Source: Carex sylvatica (Eukaryota; Streptophyta; Magnoliopsida; Poales; Cyperaceae). From it: a DNA stretch of 64,000 nucleotides. The notes below the pieces were generated by a model that made no database searches, was not told the DNA's origin, and saw only the letters and a list, made by a program, of their open reading frames with translations. Of this stretch, positions 11,333-23,300 are shown piece by piece (positions within the stretch are counted from its first letter, which is position 1; every line of letters starts with the position of its first letter). A program made the translations under genes and the position numbers. The DNA lies in NCBI GenBank assembly GCA_964058845.1, contig CAXKVR010000045.1, forward strand, positions 1 through 64,000, written 5' to 3'.

Positions 11333-12239
11333 AGTAGAACTAGGTTGTTCTTGAGCTTTACCAATTCTTCGGTGAGGTTAATTTCAACTCAACTTCACCA
11401 TTTATAGGAAAAAAATTCAAATGACAAATTCAAAACTCAACTTCAACATTTATAGAAAAACAATTCAAATGACAAATTCAAATGGTTGAAATTGATCTAC
11501 TTCACGAGTAATGTATTTGCATATTAAATTTAAGAAAAATCGAATTAAATTAGTATAAAGTCGAGCGGTAAAAAAGAGATTTATAAGTTAACTATAATAA
11601 ATTTATTTTCCATCATTTTATTATCACTTGACTTTATATTAAATTAATTTAAAATTTTATATATTTGACATGTAACACATCACTTGTGAAGTAGATCGTT
11701 TAAATGGTTTGAAATCATCATTTGAAGTCAATCCAATTGATATTAGAGTTAAGTTCACCGAAGATTTATTTCTGGTTTAACGTTCTTCATTTGCAACATT
11801 TTGTATTACCATGAGTTTACTTCAGAACTTATCGGATTGATTTCAAACCAGACCGATGAGTTTACCATGAGTTTAGGAACCCATGTTTTATCTCAAAAAC
11901 CTATTGAATTGATTTCAAATGATGAAATCAACGGTTAAAACCAATGTATTTCACGAGTAATGCATTATCATATTAAATTTATAAATCTTTGAATTAATTT
12001 AATATAAAGTCAAGCTGTCAAAAAAATAAAAAATAAACGCATTAAAATTAACTATAACCCTCCTTATATTGACCACTTTATTTCATAGTAAATTAATTTG
12101 AAAATTTATAAATTTAATATTTAAACACATCACTTGTTAAGTAGATCCGTTTCAACAGTTTGAATTAGTCATTTTAAATCATTCTGATAAATTTCAAAGT
12201 TAAACTTACCAAAAAGTCGGTGATCACCTGAGTTCTACT
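11333..12239. mobile_element. Two joined copies of palindromic MITE family B
   Basis: The ends are AGTAGAACTAGG and, read in reverse, AGTAGAACTCAG. Each of the two copies inside has two arms around an AGTCAAGCGGT...ACCGCTTGACT-like centre, and carries the family signature 'GTAGATC-GTTT-AA-GGTTTGAA', AAGTCAATCC and 'AGAGTTAAG-TCACCGAAG'. The first copy ends near 11770 and the second starts near 11810, so either one was inserted into or beside the other or there was a tandem duplication. Confidence 0.7.
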
Positions 12240-12260
12240 CTAATGTTACATATATTAAAA

Positions 12261-12603
12261 CTTAGGGTAAATTTCGTTGGAGATCACTAAACTTTTTTCC
12301 TTTGTCACGAATTGGCCGCTCTAAGTTTGATTTATCATTTTGTAGCCACTGGACTTTTCATTTGTCCCAATAAAGTAACTTTATAACTTTTCCGTCCAAA
12401 ATACTTATATGCTCATTTCTTTCAAAATTTTAACGAAATATGCTCATTCAGTTCAAAATGCTAACAGAAAAATTATAAGGCGACTTGATTGAAACAAATT
12501 AAAAATTCAGTGGTTATAGAGAGATAAATCAAATTTAAATGACTAATTTGTGACAAAAGACAAAATTTAATTAGTGACCTCCTATGAAATTTACCTTAAC
12601 TTA
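12261..12603. mobile_element. Palindromic MITE family C (about 340 bp)
   Basis: Left arm: TAGGGTAAATTTCGTTGGAG, ATCACTAAAC, TTTGTCACGAATTGG. The reverse of the right arm gives AAGGTAAATTTCATAGGAGG, TCACTAATTAA, TTTGTCACAAATTAG. Half-copies of the same family occur near 28590-28745 and 33240-33500. Confidence 0.7.
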
Positions 12604-12889
12604 AGGATGAAGGAGTAAAATATCAATTTACAGAAAACTAAGGACACATAAACATTACGAAATGCGAACAAAAAAAAATTATTTGATTGTGCATGTGCCG
12701 CAAGAATAACTGCATGATGAATGATAAATCGTGAAAATAGGATTGCTCAGTTATCTATTTGACTGCATCATGCCTCAAACTTAAAATTTCAAATTATCAA
12801 TGCAAACATAAGATAGAGAAGAAAAAGTCATATAAGAGTGATCAATGCTAATGTGTGATATGTTCATCAAAAAACGAGTATAGTTTTAA

Positions 12890-13205
12890 AATATACTGAA
12901 TTGCTTCAAGAGATAAATTTAAACTGTTGAAATCGTTCTACTTCATGAGAGATATGAAGAGATGTGTATACATACAAAAATTAAAAAAATTCAAATTTAT
13001 TTAGTATGAAGTCAATTTAAAAAATAAAATAAAGGTTTATAAGTTATTTAACATATTCATTTTTCATTTTTTTTACCGCTTGATTTTTTACTAAATAAAT
13101 TTCAAAATTGTGTATTTACATGCATTACTTGATTGATTTCAATAGTTTGAATTTGTGGTTTGAAGTCAATCCGATAAATTTTAAAATTATGTTCTCTAAA
13201 TTCTC
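12890..13205. mobile_element. MITE family B, degenerate copy
   Basis: It shares with the copy at 14408 the paired arms TTCTACTTCATGAGAG... and ...TACCGCTTGATTTTTTACTAAAT, and the flanking GGTTTGAAGTCAATCCGATAA. The outer termini have decayed. Confidence 0.6.
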
Positions 13206-13312
13206 TTAATGAGTTCATAGCACACGCTAGTCTCACTTGATCTAAAAAATATAACTAAGACCAATAAATTTATTTATTCTAAGATACTTCGCAAAAAGTA
13301 AAGCTCGTATAT

Positions 13313-13704
13313 GGAAATTTTTTATTCATAGAAATTAAAAAAAAGGTAGCAAGAGAAACAGAAAGAGTACAGTTTGTAATATTGATAGAAAGATCGGTAG
13401 AAAATTCTATCGATCCTAACAATCAACAGAGTTAGGATAGGTATAATTTCTACCTATCATAACAATCATAACAGTTATGATAGGTAGAAATTCTACTGAT
13501 CCTAACAAATTATTTTTATTTCTCTCATCTCTACAGCAACATTGAAATTGAGTTTATATAGGTAGAATTTATATCTATCCTAACTATTTTGATTGTTAAG
13601 ATCAGTAGAAATTCTACCGATCTTTCTATTAATATTACAAACTCTATACTCTTTTCTGTTTCTCTCGCTACTTTTTTCTTAATTTATATGAATAAAAAAT
13701 TTCC
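13313..13704. mobile_element. Long hairpin MITE family D (about 392 bp)
   Basis: The left arm (GGAAATTTTTTATTCATAG, then GCAAGAGAAACAGAAAGAGT, then GATCGGTAGAA) is repeated inverted at the right end. The inner part holds several inverted and direct copies of TTAGGATAGGTA and GATCGGTAGAATTT-like blocks, so it can fold in more than one way. Confidence 0.8.
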
Positions 13705-14407
13705 AAATTTAATTGTTGCGAGCTTATCAATATAATTTCTTAAAAGTAAGATTCTTAACCATACGTCCATACCAGACAAGATGGACACAATAAAATCTTT
13801 GCATCTGATTTTCATCATGTACCATAAATAGTAAGAAATATAGTATTATTGAAAATTTAATTATACAAAATTGAAATATATTCTGGATAGTGATATCAGT
13901 TTTTGTTTTCTTTTTGAAGGAATCTTATTGTTCCAAAAATGAAGTTTAATGTATAATTGGTAGCGTGCATCAGAACCACAATAAATCAACAATGACAATT
14001 TCCTTATTATCTTTTAACACGTGGATCACGCAAGAACTAATTTAAAGCTCCAATCTTTGTAAGAGAAACTAGATCCAAGTTTTGTGGTGGATAGAAACTA
14101 GAAAGAGAATTTAAAGCAGGAGAGGGCTGTGGGGATCTTTTTCTCAAGCGGGCATCTACGTTTTCTGTCACAAATTAATTTTTAGCACAATTTCGAGCAC
14201 AAATTCTTTTGGAAGTTTACACAAAGCTTAGCTCATTATTGACTTCTATTATCACGGATACGGATTCATGCATAGTGACTTCATAAATATACTTTTGTGA
14301 GAGGTGGCTGGTATATATCTTTCATGGTGACGCAAGTTATAGGCATTGAAGATGTATAAGTAATTTTATTTTTAAAATATATGTATATTATGTGATTTAT
14401 ATTTGTG
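13705..14407. other. Intergenic, no gene supported
   Basis: AT-rich sequence with no recognisable motif, repeat or open frame of note. Confidence 0.4.
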
Positions 14408-14809
14408 AGTAGAACTAGGTGTTGTTAAGCTTACAAAGTTCTATGTAAGTTTAACTTCAAAATTTATCAGATTGATTTCAAATAACGAATTTAACTGTTG
14501 AAACCGATATACTTCGTAAGTGATGTGTTTACACGTCAAATTTATGAACTTTTGAATTAATCTATTATATAGGCAAGTGATATAAAAATAATGAAAATTG
14601 AACACATTAAAATTAACTTATAATTTTTTTTTTACCGCTTGACTTTATACTAAATTAAGTCTAATATTTATAAATTTAACATGTAAATGCATCACTTATG
14701 AAGTAAATTAGTTTCAATGGTTTGAATTAGTTGTTTGAAGTCATTTTAATATATATTAGAGTTAAGCTCCCCTAAGACTTGTGAACTTAAGACCACCCCA
14801 AGTTCTACT
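14408..14809. mobile_element. MITE family B, complete copy (402 bp)
   Basis: The termini AGTAGAACTAGGTG and (reverse of the right end) AGTAGAACTTGGGGTGGTC are inverted copies. Inside, the arms meet around a degenerate GTAAAA/TTTTAC centre with the family text TACTTCGTAAGTGATGTGTT and ATGCATCACTTATGAAGTA mirrored. This is the best-preserved copy and defines the ends of the family. Confidence 0.75.
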
Positions 14810-15368
14810 ATTTTTGTTGGTTACTCTTCGAATTTATTTTTGAATTTAACAAATTCTTTTAAAAAAAAAAATACAATATCTGTTCAACAATATGTATAAA
14901 AAGTTACAAACCTTTTTCTTTTACTTATTTTTATCAATATATATTTTAATATTTTATTTATATTATAGAAAAAAAAAATATTTTAAATTATTCTTTTATT
15001 ATATTCAAATCACAAATTTAGACTTTGATAGTATTTCCAAATCACGAACTTATTATTCCAACACATGCAAATTCGAAAAGTGAGGCCTTTACCAGTGAGA
15101 TACTGAGATGGCACATAATCTGTAGTACATGTATCCATAGTAGAGAATCCATACACACCTCAACATTCTCCCACATGAGTCATGCAGATTATGAGATAGT
15201 TCATATGATCTTATCTTCCCTTATCATGATGTACAGTTCATCGTTATTCAGTTTTGGAGTAGTTGTTGATCGGATCACCGGATGATCCGGATCCGATATA
15301 TATTTTTCTCTGACTAATTCTCATGCATGAATTTTTCAAAGGAGAAAGAACCATTTGACAATGTAAAT

Positions 15369-15891
15369 CAGTAGAGGTGAGAAAATCGCTCGTAACTCGC
15401 TCGCTAAAAACTTGTTAATAATTCATTAATAATTTGTTCATTATTAACTCGCTCGTTAATTTAATAAACTGAGTATGAAAATGTCTCAACTTGCTTATAA
15501 CTTGCTCATTAAGAACTGAGTTATATGAAATCATCTACATCCAATCCCAAGTAGTTTCCAACCAGATCCAAATCCAAATTAAATTGAGTATGGTTGTACA
15601 ACTCGGCATGTCACTATGTTAATATTTTTTATTGGAGAATTAGTTATCACTTATCAGTTTGTCTAGTTCTGAAACAAAAAACTCAAAACAAAATTCAAAA
15701 TTGTCTACATATTTGATTTCTTAACGAGTCGCTTATCGAGCACCAGTCAACTAGAGCATTTAACGAGTCGAGCATGAGCACAATTGTTAACTCGGTATTG
15801 TCTTCTCAATTCGAGTTAACTCGCTCATTAACTTAATGAACTAAGTACGAGCATACCCAACTCGCTTGAACCCGAATTATTAACAGCCCTG
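15369..15891. mobile_element. hAT-like MITE (about 520 bp)
   Basis: Ends CAGTAGAGGTG and (reverse) CAGGGCTGTT fit the CAGGGGTG-like termini of plant hAT MITEs. AATGTAAAT precedes it and AATGTAATA follows it, so the likely 8-bp target duplications differ at one base. Both arms are rich in ACTCGCTCGTTAA and its reverse, a typical subterminal motif of this group that recurs in the element at 36196. Confidence 0.65.
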
Positions 15892-16448
15892 AATGTAATA
15901 GCTTATCATTATTTTTAATTATTAATAAATCCAAATTCAAATTAAGCCTAATTTTATTTTTTTTAAACACAGATCAATCTTTGAGTTCGGCCACCAACCA
16001 AAGTGTGAGCTTTGCTCAGTACAAGTACAATAATATACCTAACCGAAAGGCCTAATAAATTAAGCCTAATGGATAGCTAGTGACTTAAAAATGGAGAAGG
16101 TTGAATTACACATTGCCTCCAGGCAGTGGAGTTAGCAGGCTTTTTCTCAAAGTGTGTTTGTGCATACAACGCATTTAAAGTTCCGGGGTTCAAAACGGCG
16201 TATTTTTTAATTTTCAATCTGGCAACTGACCCACATCTCCTAATATAGCACTGTTAGTCTGTTACTGTCTCGTTCAATTGGAAACAAGCATATAATTTCG
16301 GAGATTCATTTGCGTCTCTATAATAAGGATCTATATGTTTTAATATGTGATCTGTAGTTGCAACTTGCAATTGTAGTTCAAACATTTATCTTTTTCATAT
16401 ATATTTTCTTATAAAAATTTCAGAAAAAAAATAGCCTTTATAGTTGGA
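15892..16448. other. Intergenic, no gene supported
   Basis: Nothing recognisable apart from poly-T and poly-A runs. Confidence 0.35.
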
Positions 16449-16820
16449 GTAAGGCTTGGGTGCTACGGATAGCATAAGGCCATCCGTGCTATGGCCTCAA
16501 AAATCTATTGTATAAACTTTACACTTCGATCTAAGTAGCTCAGTAAATTGGTTATATGATAAACTCATAGAAGACTAATTTTTACTATTTTTATTTTTTA
16601 TTTTTTTATGAAAGATGACAAAAAATAGCTTAAAATTTTTTGTCAATATTTTAATTTTTTTTTGTCTTTATCATAAAACATAAAAAATAGTAAAAATTGG
16701 TATTCTACAAGTTCATTATATAATCATATTACTGAGTTACTTAAATCAAAATTTGAAGTTTATATGATAGGTTCTTGAGCTACGGTGGCCTTATGCTATC
16801 CATAGCACCCCAAGTCTTAC
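16449..16820. mobile_element. Palindromic MITE (372 bp)
   Basis: Left end GTAAGGCTTGGGTGCTACGG then ATAGCATAAGGCCA; the right end read in reverse gives GTAAGACTTGGGGTGCTATGG then ATAGCATAAGGCCACCGTAGC. The inner arms (ACTAATTTTTACTATTTTT against AAAAATAGTAAAAATTGGT) also pair, making an almost full-length hairpin. Confidence 0.8.
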
Positions 16821-17687
16821 ATATAGAGTATGTTTGATTGGAGTAAGAATAGATTATTCTTAAGAACAAGGTTATTAGGAATAACTTTTTCGTTGTTAAT
16901 GAGGTAGGAGAGCATGGCCCATAAATTAGAAGCAAACAAAAGATGATGTATTGAGATTAGACAATGCTTTTAATGGGCCCTTGTTGCTGAGCACATAGCA
17001 CTACTAGTCTGCCATCTGGGTCCTCCTTGGTCGCATGATGATAAATAATACTCTTATCCTCTACCATTTCATGAATTGCAATGTTTTCCATTTGTCTTGC
17101 TAAAATAGTAGTTCGAAACTCCAGATTCGGATTTTAAACTAAGCAACTTGCGCAAGATATAGCAATAACCTTTATCCAAACATATTACTTGGGTTCATTT
17201 CTAAATTGGATTCTAAGCCATGCCCTGGCATTAATACCTCAGTTTCTAATTCAGAGCAGCAGTTCCTTTCAGTTATTGAATGCACAATAATTCTTCTCAT
17301 CCGTCTGATGGAGATTAGACGGCATTACCCCAAATATATTTCAAGTTTTCTTTATGCGTCCTTGATGCACCTGGCCGATTAATTACCATGAGTTCAGATC
17401 CAGTGCGATACCGTACCATGTAGAGTGAGGTTTGGATCGTCCATTTTAATCTGGCACAAATCTAAAAGCACCAAAATGATTTTGGCTGGGCTGAAAGTTG
17501 TTCAATCCCACAAGCTACCGCAGGATACGATTAAATAACTTGATTTGGGTTTTTGGGGCTAAGCATCACTAGACAGCCCAGTTTAAAGCCCAGTCTCATT
17601 TAAAACCCAGAAACCTTTGTAGGCACTCGCCTAATTTTTAGAAAAAAATGAATAAAAGAGAAAAGGCCCCCCCAAAAAAACCCCAAG
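16821..17687. other. Intergenic, no gene supported
   Basis: A fragment like the left end of the Tourist-like MITE at 40857 (GTATGTTTGATTGGAGTAA) starts at 16828. Otherwise nothing can be assigned. Confidence 0.35.
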
Positions 17688-17696
17688 ATATTATTC

Positions 17697-19578
17697 GGAT
17701 ATTTTTATTAAAATCCTAATTTTTTTTTTTTTTTTTTAAAAACTGCTCTCTTATCTGAGATTTTTTTTTAATATCCTGACTTAGATAAGATTTTTTTAAA
17801 AATACTCCGACCGCCAGGACGGGAGGCGGTCCAGTCTCCATAACAAATTGCCTCAGAAACAGGCGGTCCATTAGGAGACCAGACCACCTATGTCCTGGGC
17901 GGTCCAATCTCTAAAAATGCCAGACAGTGTTTAGTAGATCAACTGAACTTTACGACCTTCTAGAGAAAACTAGACTAGCTGTTGGATTTTTCGTATCTCA
18001 ATGTCACGTCAAAAGTTGTAAACCAGTGAGTTGGATTTTTCGGATTCGGATATCTATCTTTCTGTAGATATTTCAGATCCAGTTTTTCGATTCCGGGTAG
18101 ATAGATACCCATAACTTGTTTGTGGATTATCAAGTCCGGTTCGGATACGGTTTCGGATCCAGAGCGGGTATAAGTCACAACTCCAAAACATTTGAGAAAT
18201 TATTTATATTTAAATATAATATTTTGTGGAACTTGGGTAGTATTTTCAGAATTTGATTGTTGGTTGTTTGGATTTCTCATGGTGTAACAAAAAATATTGA
18301 ATTAAGGAGGATGAAGAGAAATAACTTTTGAAAATAAAAATATTGAAGAAGAGATTTAATTTTTAGAAAGTAAAATATTGGAGATGACGATTTTCTTTTC
18401 TATAGTTCAAAAAAATATATGAATAGAATACTAATACTAATTTTTAGAAATGACATATCAATGAGAGCAATAAATTTTCATTATTATGCAGAGGATATCA
18501 AGGTAAATATTGAATGATATATTATAGCAATAAATTTTATTTAAAAAATTAATGTGGCTGTTATGGAAAAATAAATTTGGCATCCATGTGTCATGTGTGT
18601 ATAAACACACATTCAAGTTGTGAAAAAAAGAATGGACTCTCCACGGCTTATGCAAAAATTAATATGCAAAATTATATTTTTATATATTAATATTTATTAA
18701 TATATGTTTTATCGGATATTTATACGGGTATTGGGTCAGGTTCGGTTATGAGTTGGATAATTAAATAAAATTCATATCATACCCATTACAGTATCGGTTA
18801 CGGTTCGAATCTGGGTTGGATATTAAATTATTAATTTTGTAATTGTACTCATAATTTAACCGGTTATATTATTTAAACCATACCCTATCCAAATTAATTG
18901 AATCCGGATCGGTTCCGAGTCGGATCCGGATAATCGGATAAAAGTAGCACCTCTATTAGTAATATATATAGAAGTGTCAAAGTCATTGAGATATTGAAAT
19001 TAAAAAAATGCTAAAGACAATTAAAATTGTAAGAGATCGAGTTGATACGAAATTTAGTGAAAGATAATTATTAAAATTACAGAAGTCAAAGAAAATACCA
19101 TCTTTATAATATAAAAAGTGATGATGTTCTTAGAACATCCTGCAATGGATTAGAAGTTCAGTCATACACTTAGTCTTCCTAAAACAAAGGAAGTCTCTTA
19201 GCAGAAAAATGATCGGCAAACATTGTAGTCTTACATAGCCATTCACTAGTTTACAACTTTTGACGTGACATTGAGATACGAAAAATCCAACAGATAGTCT
19301 AGTATTCTCTCCGACTCTTATCTTAATAAGCGCTACCACGTCAGTGTTATGTAGAAGGTCGTAAAGTCCAGTTGAACTACGAAGAGAGTCAAAAGAACTA
19401 AACCATTTTTAGAGACTGGACCGCCCAGTACACAAGGCGGTCTGATCTCCTAATGGACCTGGGTGGTCTGCTATGGAGACTGGACCGCCTCCAGTTCTGA
19501 CGGTCGAGGCATTTTTAACCTCAGATATGGATAGTTTTAAAAAAATCTTTTTTTTAGGATTTTAATAAAAATGCCCGG
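17697..19578. mobile_element. Non-autonomous MULE (1.88 kb) with about 335-bp inverted ends
   Basis: Left TIR 17697-18030 and right TIR 19240-19578 are inverted copies, e.g. TATCTCAATGTCACGTCAAA at 17994 against TTTGACGTGACATTGAGATA at 19258. The outer ends are GGATATTTTTATTAAAATCC and (reverse) CCGGGCATTTTTATTAAAAT. Flanking 9-mers ATATTATTC (17688-17696) and TTATTATTC (19579-19587) agree at 8 of 9 positions. The GGCGGTCC/GGACCGCC blocks in both TIRs match the subterminal style of the MULE at 6360-6575, so that family is the likely transposase source. No transposase remnant lies inside; the interior is occupied by another, hAT-like, repeat. Confidence 0.8.
18031..18953. mobile_element. Nested hAT-like repeat rich in CGGATCCGGAT
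   Basis: Both flanks are rich in TCGGAT, GGTTCGGATACGG and GGATCCGGAT motifs in opposite orientation. The right end reads, reversed, AGAGGTGCTACTTTTATCCG, a common terminus style of plant hAT MITEs. The left end is not certain, and no clean target duplication was found. Confidence 0.4.
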
Positions 19579-19786
19579 TTATTATTCATCAAATTCCTAA
19601 TTAGATTAATCATTTCAATGCATGGTTCCTGCTATTTCTATTTTCTGACTATGAGGTCCCACTAATGCATTCGGACAATACAAACAGATTTGACACAACC
19701 CTCTCAAACCAATCAAAAGCTGAGTTTAATAAACAAATAAAGCGTTCTTCTTAAACTCAGCCAATACCAACTATTTGTATAGAACT

Positions 19787-22746
19787 TCAAACCAAATGCC
19801 GACTTGTTGGCTGAGCTCTCGTCTGACGGGTATTATATGATTTGCATCCAGGGCACTTGTGTGCTAGTATGTGAAATTGCACATTTGCTTTCTTTCCACA
19901 GTCATTGCACAGAATCCATACCTTTAAAAATGCAGTAGAACAAAATCACCAATTTAGTAACCAGATAAATCAGCAGGAAAAAAAAAAATTCACCAATTTA
20001 GATACCAGATAAATCAGGCACTAAATTGTACCTTGATGCAAGTAAAGAACGAAAGAAAGACAAGAAAATTGACACCACTGGTGTTGTTTCAATGAAACTT
20101 GGAGGCGTGACCTCCATTTTTCTCTCAAAAAAAAAAGAAAGACAAGAAAATGATCCAATTTCTTACCATCTTGTTCTGGTACATTTGTGGCATCGGTGTA
20201 GCAGCAACCTACAGGATGATTATGACAAATTCTAAGTACTTGTTCTTACAATCTTTTGTCATATATGTTATCCAAATACAGTTAACAAATAAAATAAAAT
20301 AAAAAATTACCTCTTGATCAAGGCTTTTCCACACACTGGTCATGTCAAAAGCAGATCGTGAGCACAGAGGACAAGAAAATCTGAAGCACAAGTTTAACAA
20401 AATATTAATGGTTTACTATATGCACAGCAGCTAAAAAGCATGATATGATACACACTTGGTAACATATTATGTAATATCACTTACTGGAAATGGTCACTCA
20501 TGTCTTGCAAGCATTTCACATGAATAGTATGACCGCACTGCAACACACTTATTTCCTTTGTCGAATCAAAGAGGAACTGTTCCAAAGAGAATATCTTAGT
20601 TGTCTCTAAAATGATCTCCGGCAAATATTTAATATTGTATGAATGCTTGTGCAAAATTACCTCACAGCACACAGGACAGTTATGGTGCATTGCTTTTTCA
20701 ACGCATCTGTGTGTATCTTTTAAAGATATGCCATAACAGCACCCTGGAATACATATAAATGAATCATGTTACAACAGTTCTATAATAATAGATGCAAAGT
20801 TAATTGTGTCAGAAAATAATACCATTATTTCACAAATAAGCGACTAAAACCAATTTATTCAGCCAGTAACAATTATGGTTCATATGTTTGGTCAAGTGAT
20901 GGAACAGGTGCACTGGAAATATTTTGAAACATAAATCTAACAAATTTTAAGAATAAACTAAAATCAACAAAAGCATACTTAATATTGGGTTTTAAGGTTA
21001 CCGCCCAGTCATAAAGATGTTATAATTTAGCCAACATTAATTACCGGCAACTCGCTTTTTACTTGAGTTAACCTTGCTTTTAACAAATAGTTCTTAATTA
21101 TATTCAAATGTTAGGTGTAACTTCTGAATATAATAAATGTCGATTGTCATGGGAACATTTTTTGGTTAAGCGTCAGCTTACCGCATGTATTGCAGTGGCA
21201 ATAATTCTCCTTGCCTCCTATTCGACAGATACCACAACCGTAACAATGGTACTGATCCTTTGATGTCTAAAAAAAAAAAGAAAATTAGCATTTCACATGT
21301 AATCTATTGTAAAATCAGATGTAGCCATTTTGTTAAGATTAGTTTTGGTGAGGTTTTTCCTTTATTAGTTTGTATCAAATGATTAACAATTGTACTCACA
21401 TCATCATCAAAAAATTTGCAAACGTCGCAGTAGTATTCTCCCATGCAAACCCCGCAGTTTGAACAATTTTGTTGCACCTATTTGCATATAAACACAAATA
21501 TTTTTAATGATCTAAAAGAACATTATTGGAAAAATCAGAACTGACTCCGAGAATTATATTTTGACTCTTACATTCTGTTCTGTGTTGCAGAGGGAGCAAA
21601 CAACCTGAATGAAAGCACAAATAAAAGATGTTTAGTAAAAACAAAAGGAAAATAATGCCAGAAGTATTTTATTTTGAGAAACAATTATCAATTTTCAGGC
21701 TTAAATTTCTGTAATCTTTACTAATATTATATGAAAATCTATATCTTTAATATATTATATCTACTGTGAGGTGATATATTATCACTGTATTTCAATTCAA
21801 CAAAGTATCAAGGATATTCTTGAAGTTTAGTTAACAGTAATAGCAAAGAGATGTATCTCCCCGTCTCAACCTACCAATTTGGGGAACTCATTACTGTCTT
21901 GAAACCCATAAAATTTATTGTATGTTTATAATGTTCTCCTCTCCAGGCTAAAAGTAAACAAGCCATCTTTTTCAATCAAAAGAATCACTGATTGCTTTTC
22001 ATTTTATAACCGACCAAAATATTATCCACTCAATCTAAAAAAAATCTACGGCCATATACTGATCAAGCTGAGAAGAGGTATGATAAAACTTTTTTTGTAT
22101 GAGTATATGTGTAGCAGGTTGTTGCACCATGGACCCAACATTGCAAAATGCAGCCGAAAGATGTGGGGTCCATTATTGGGAATAAAAATTGAGAAAGAAG
22201 CAGTTCTTTAAAGAGGAAAAATCTAAGACATCTATCTTATATAAAAAAAAGGGAAAAATCTACCAAGGAGATAAGGGTTATTTGCAAAAAGAAAATGTAT
22301 ATTCCGAAATCCGAAAGGATCACAAAAGGAAAAAACCTTCTCTACTTCATGGCGAGGGACGTCATGCCGATGTTGCACATCAATTTCAAGCACATTCTGT
22401 TAAAAAAGAAGTAATATAGAAAAATTACTTCCACTAAATTGCGTTAAAAGCTACTGAATAGGGAGAAAAGAGAGATAAGTCTAAAAAGGGGACCTTAGCT
22501 TCGTTATGGCAATGGCGACAATCAAAGATTTCCCCACAACATGGAGCTATGATTTTGCATCTTCTCCGATAATGCGAACACCTACATAAACCAAAGAAAC
22601 ACATATTTAAATATTGGAAAAAAAAAATAACAAAATCGAGAGAATGAAAAGAATCCAATGGATTGATCGTATTCCATAAAGCTACCACACACACACACAC
22701 AAAAAAAAAATTGCTCGTACCCGAATTTTTTCCCAGCCGAATCCAT
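19787..22746 (-). CDS. CHY zinc-finger and RING-H2 E3 ubiquitin ligase (PIRH2/MIEL1/CHYR type), complete
   Basis: Eleven exons join with exact GT-AG borders and matching phase: 22721-22746, 22494-22581, 22337-22396, 21572-21604, 21400-21477, 21182-21266, 20661-20743, 20485-20576, 20311-20380, 20167-20208 and 19787-19921 (792 nt, 263 aa). The N-terminus is the CHY zinc finger ([28 protein letters not shown], residues 10-38; [16 protein letters not shown]; then CxxC pairs at about 74-93). A second Cys-rich module covers 100-137. The RING is complete: C146, C149, C165, H167, H170, C173, C185, C188. The C-terminal zinc ribbon has C224, C227, C242 and C245. In plants these proteins ubiquitinate targets such as MYB factors in defence and ABA/stress responses. 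Length is at the short end of the family (about 260-310). The start lies in a 26-nt first coding exon. The frame is intact, so this is probably functional. Confidence 0.95.
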
Positions 22747-23300
22747 TATGTTTTATTTACTTATTTTTCTTCTCCTTTCTTTAATTTCTTTCTCTCTTTA
22801 GCGAGATCTATGCCTCCTCTAAAAACCTGGTTTCAGAAATGAGGAACACTTATAAAAGGGGAAAATCAAAATCATCCTTAATTCCACGAAAAAAGGATAA
22901 AAATAATCGAAAACTGTAATTATATAAAAAAAAAAAAGTTCCTCTAGCATTCACCTCTCAATCCATCTGTGATCGATTCAAAACATCAAATCGAGTACCA
23001 CTATCACCATCTCACCTCGCGCCGCCTACCGCGACGACGAGGCGATAAGAGGAAAAAAGAAAAAAGGACAGATCGAAATAGGAAATAATTTCCAGAGGGA
23101 AAGAGTTGCTAATGCGGAATGCCGCACCTTAGACTGTTTAAAAGGTTTCCAATGCCGCCCGCTGGAAGGGAACCGTTGCACGAATCTCGAAGTACCGAGG
23201 CGAGTTAAAAATCTCTCGGGCGTGACTGCGGGCTTCTGTTTTGTGCGGCGCTCGAAACGGTACGCTGTTGTTAGATGGAATTTCGCCAGAGAAGCAGATT
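22747..23300 (-). promoter_or_regulatory. Leader and GC-rich promoter region of the RING ligase gene
   Basis: Upstream of the ATG (22746) is a pyrimidine/purine-tract leader. A GC-rich island follows at 23010-23290 (GCGCCGCCTACCGCGACGAC and CGAAACGGTACGC-like text), unlike the AT-rich DNA around it. This is what a constitutive plant promoter/leader would look like. The transcription start cannot be fixed. Confidence 0.45.
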
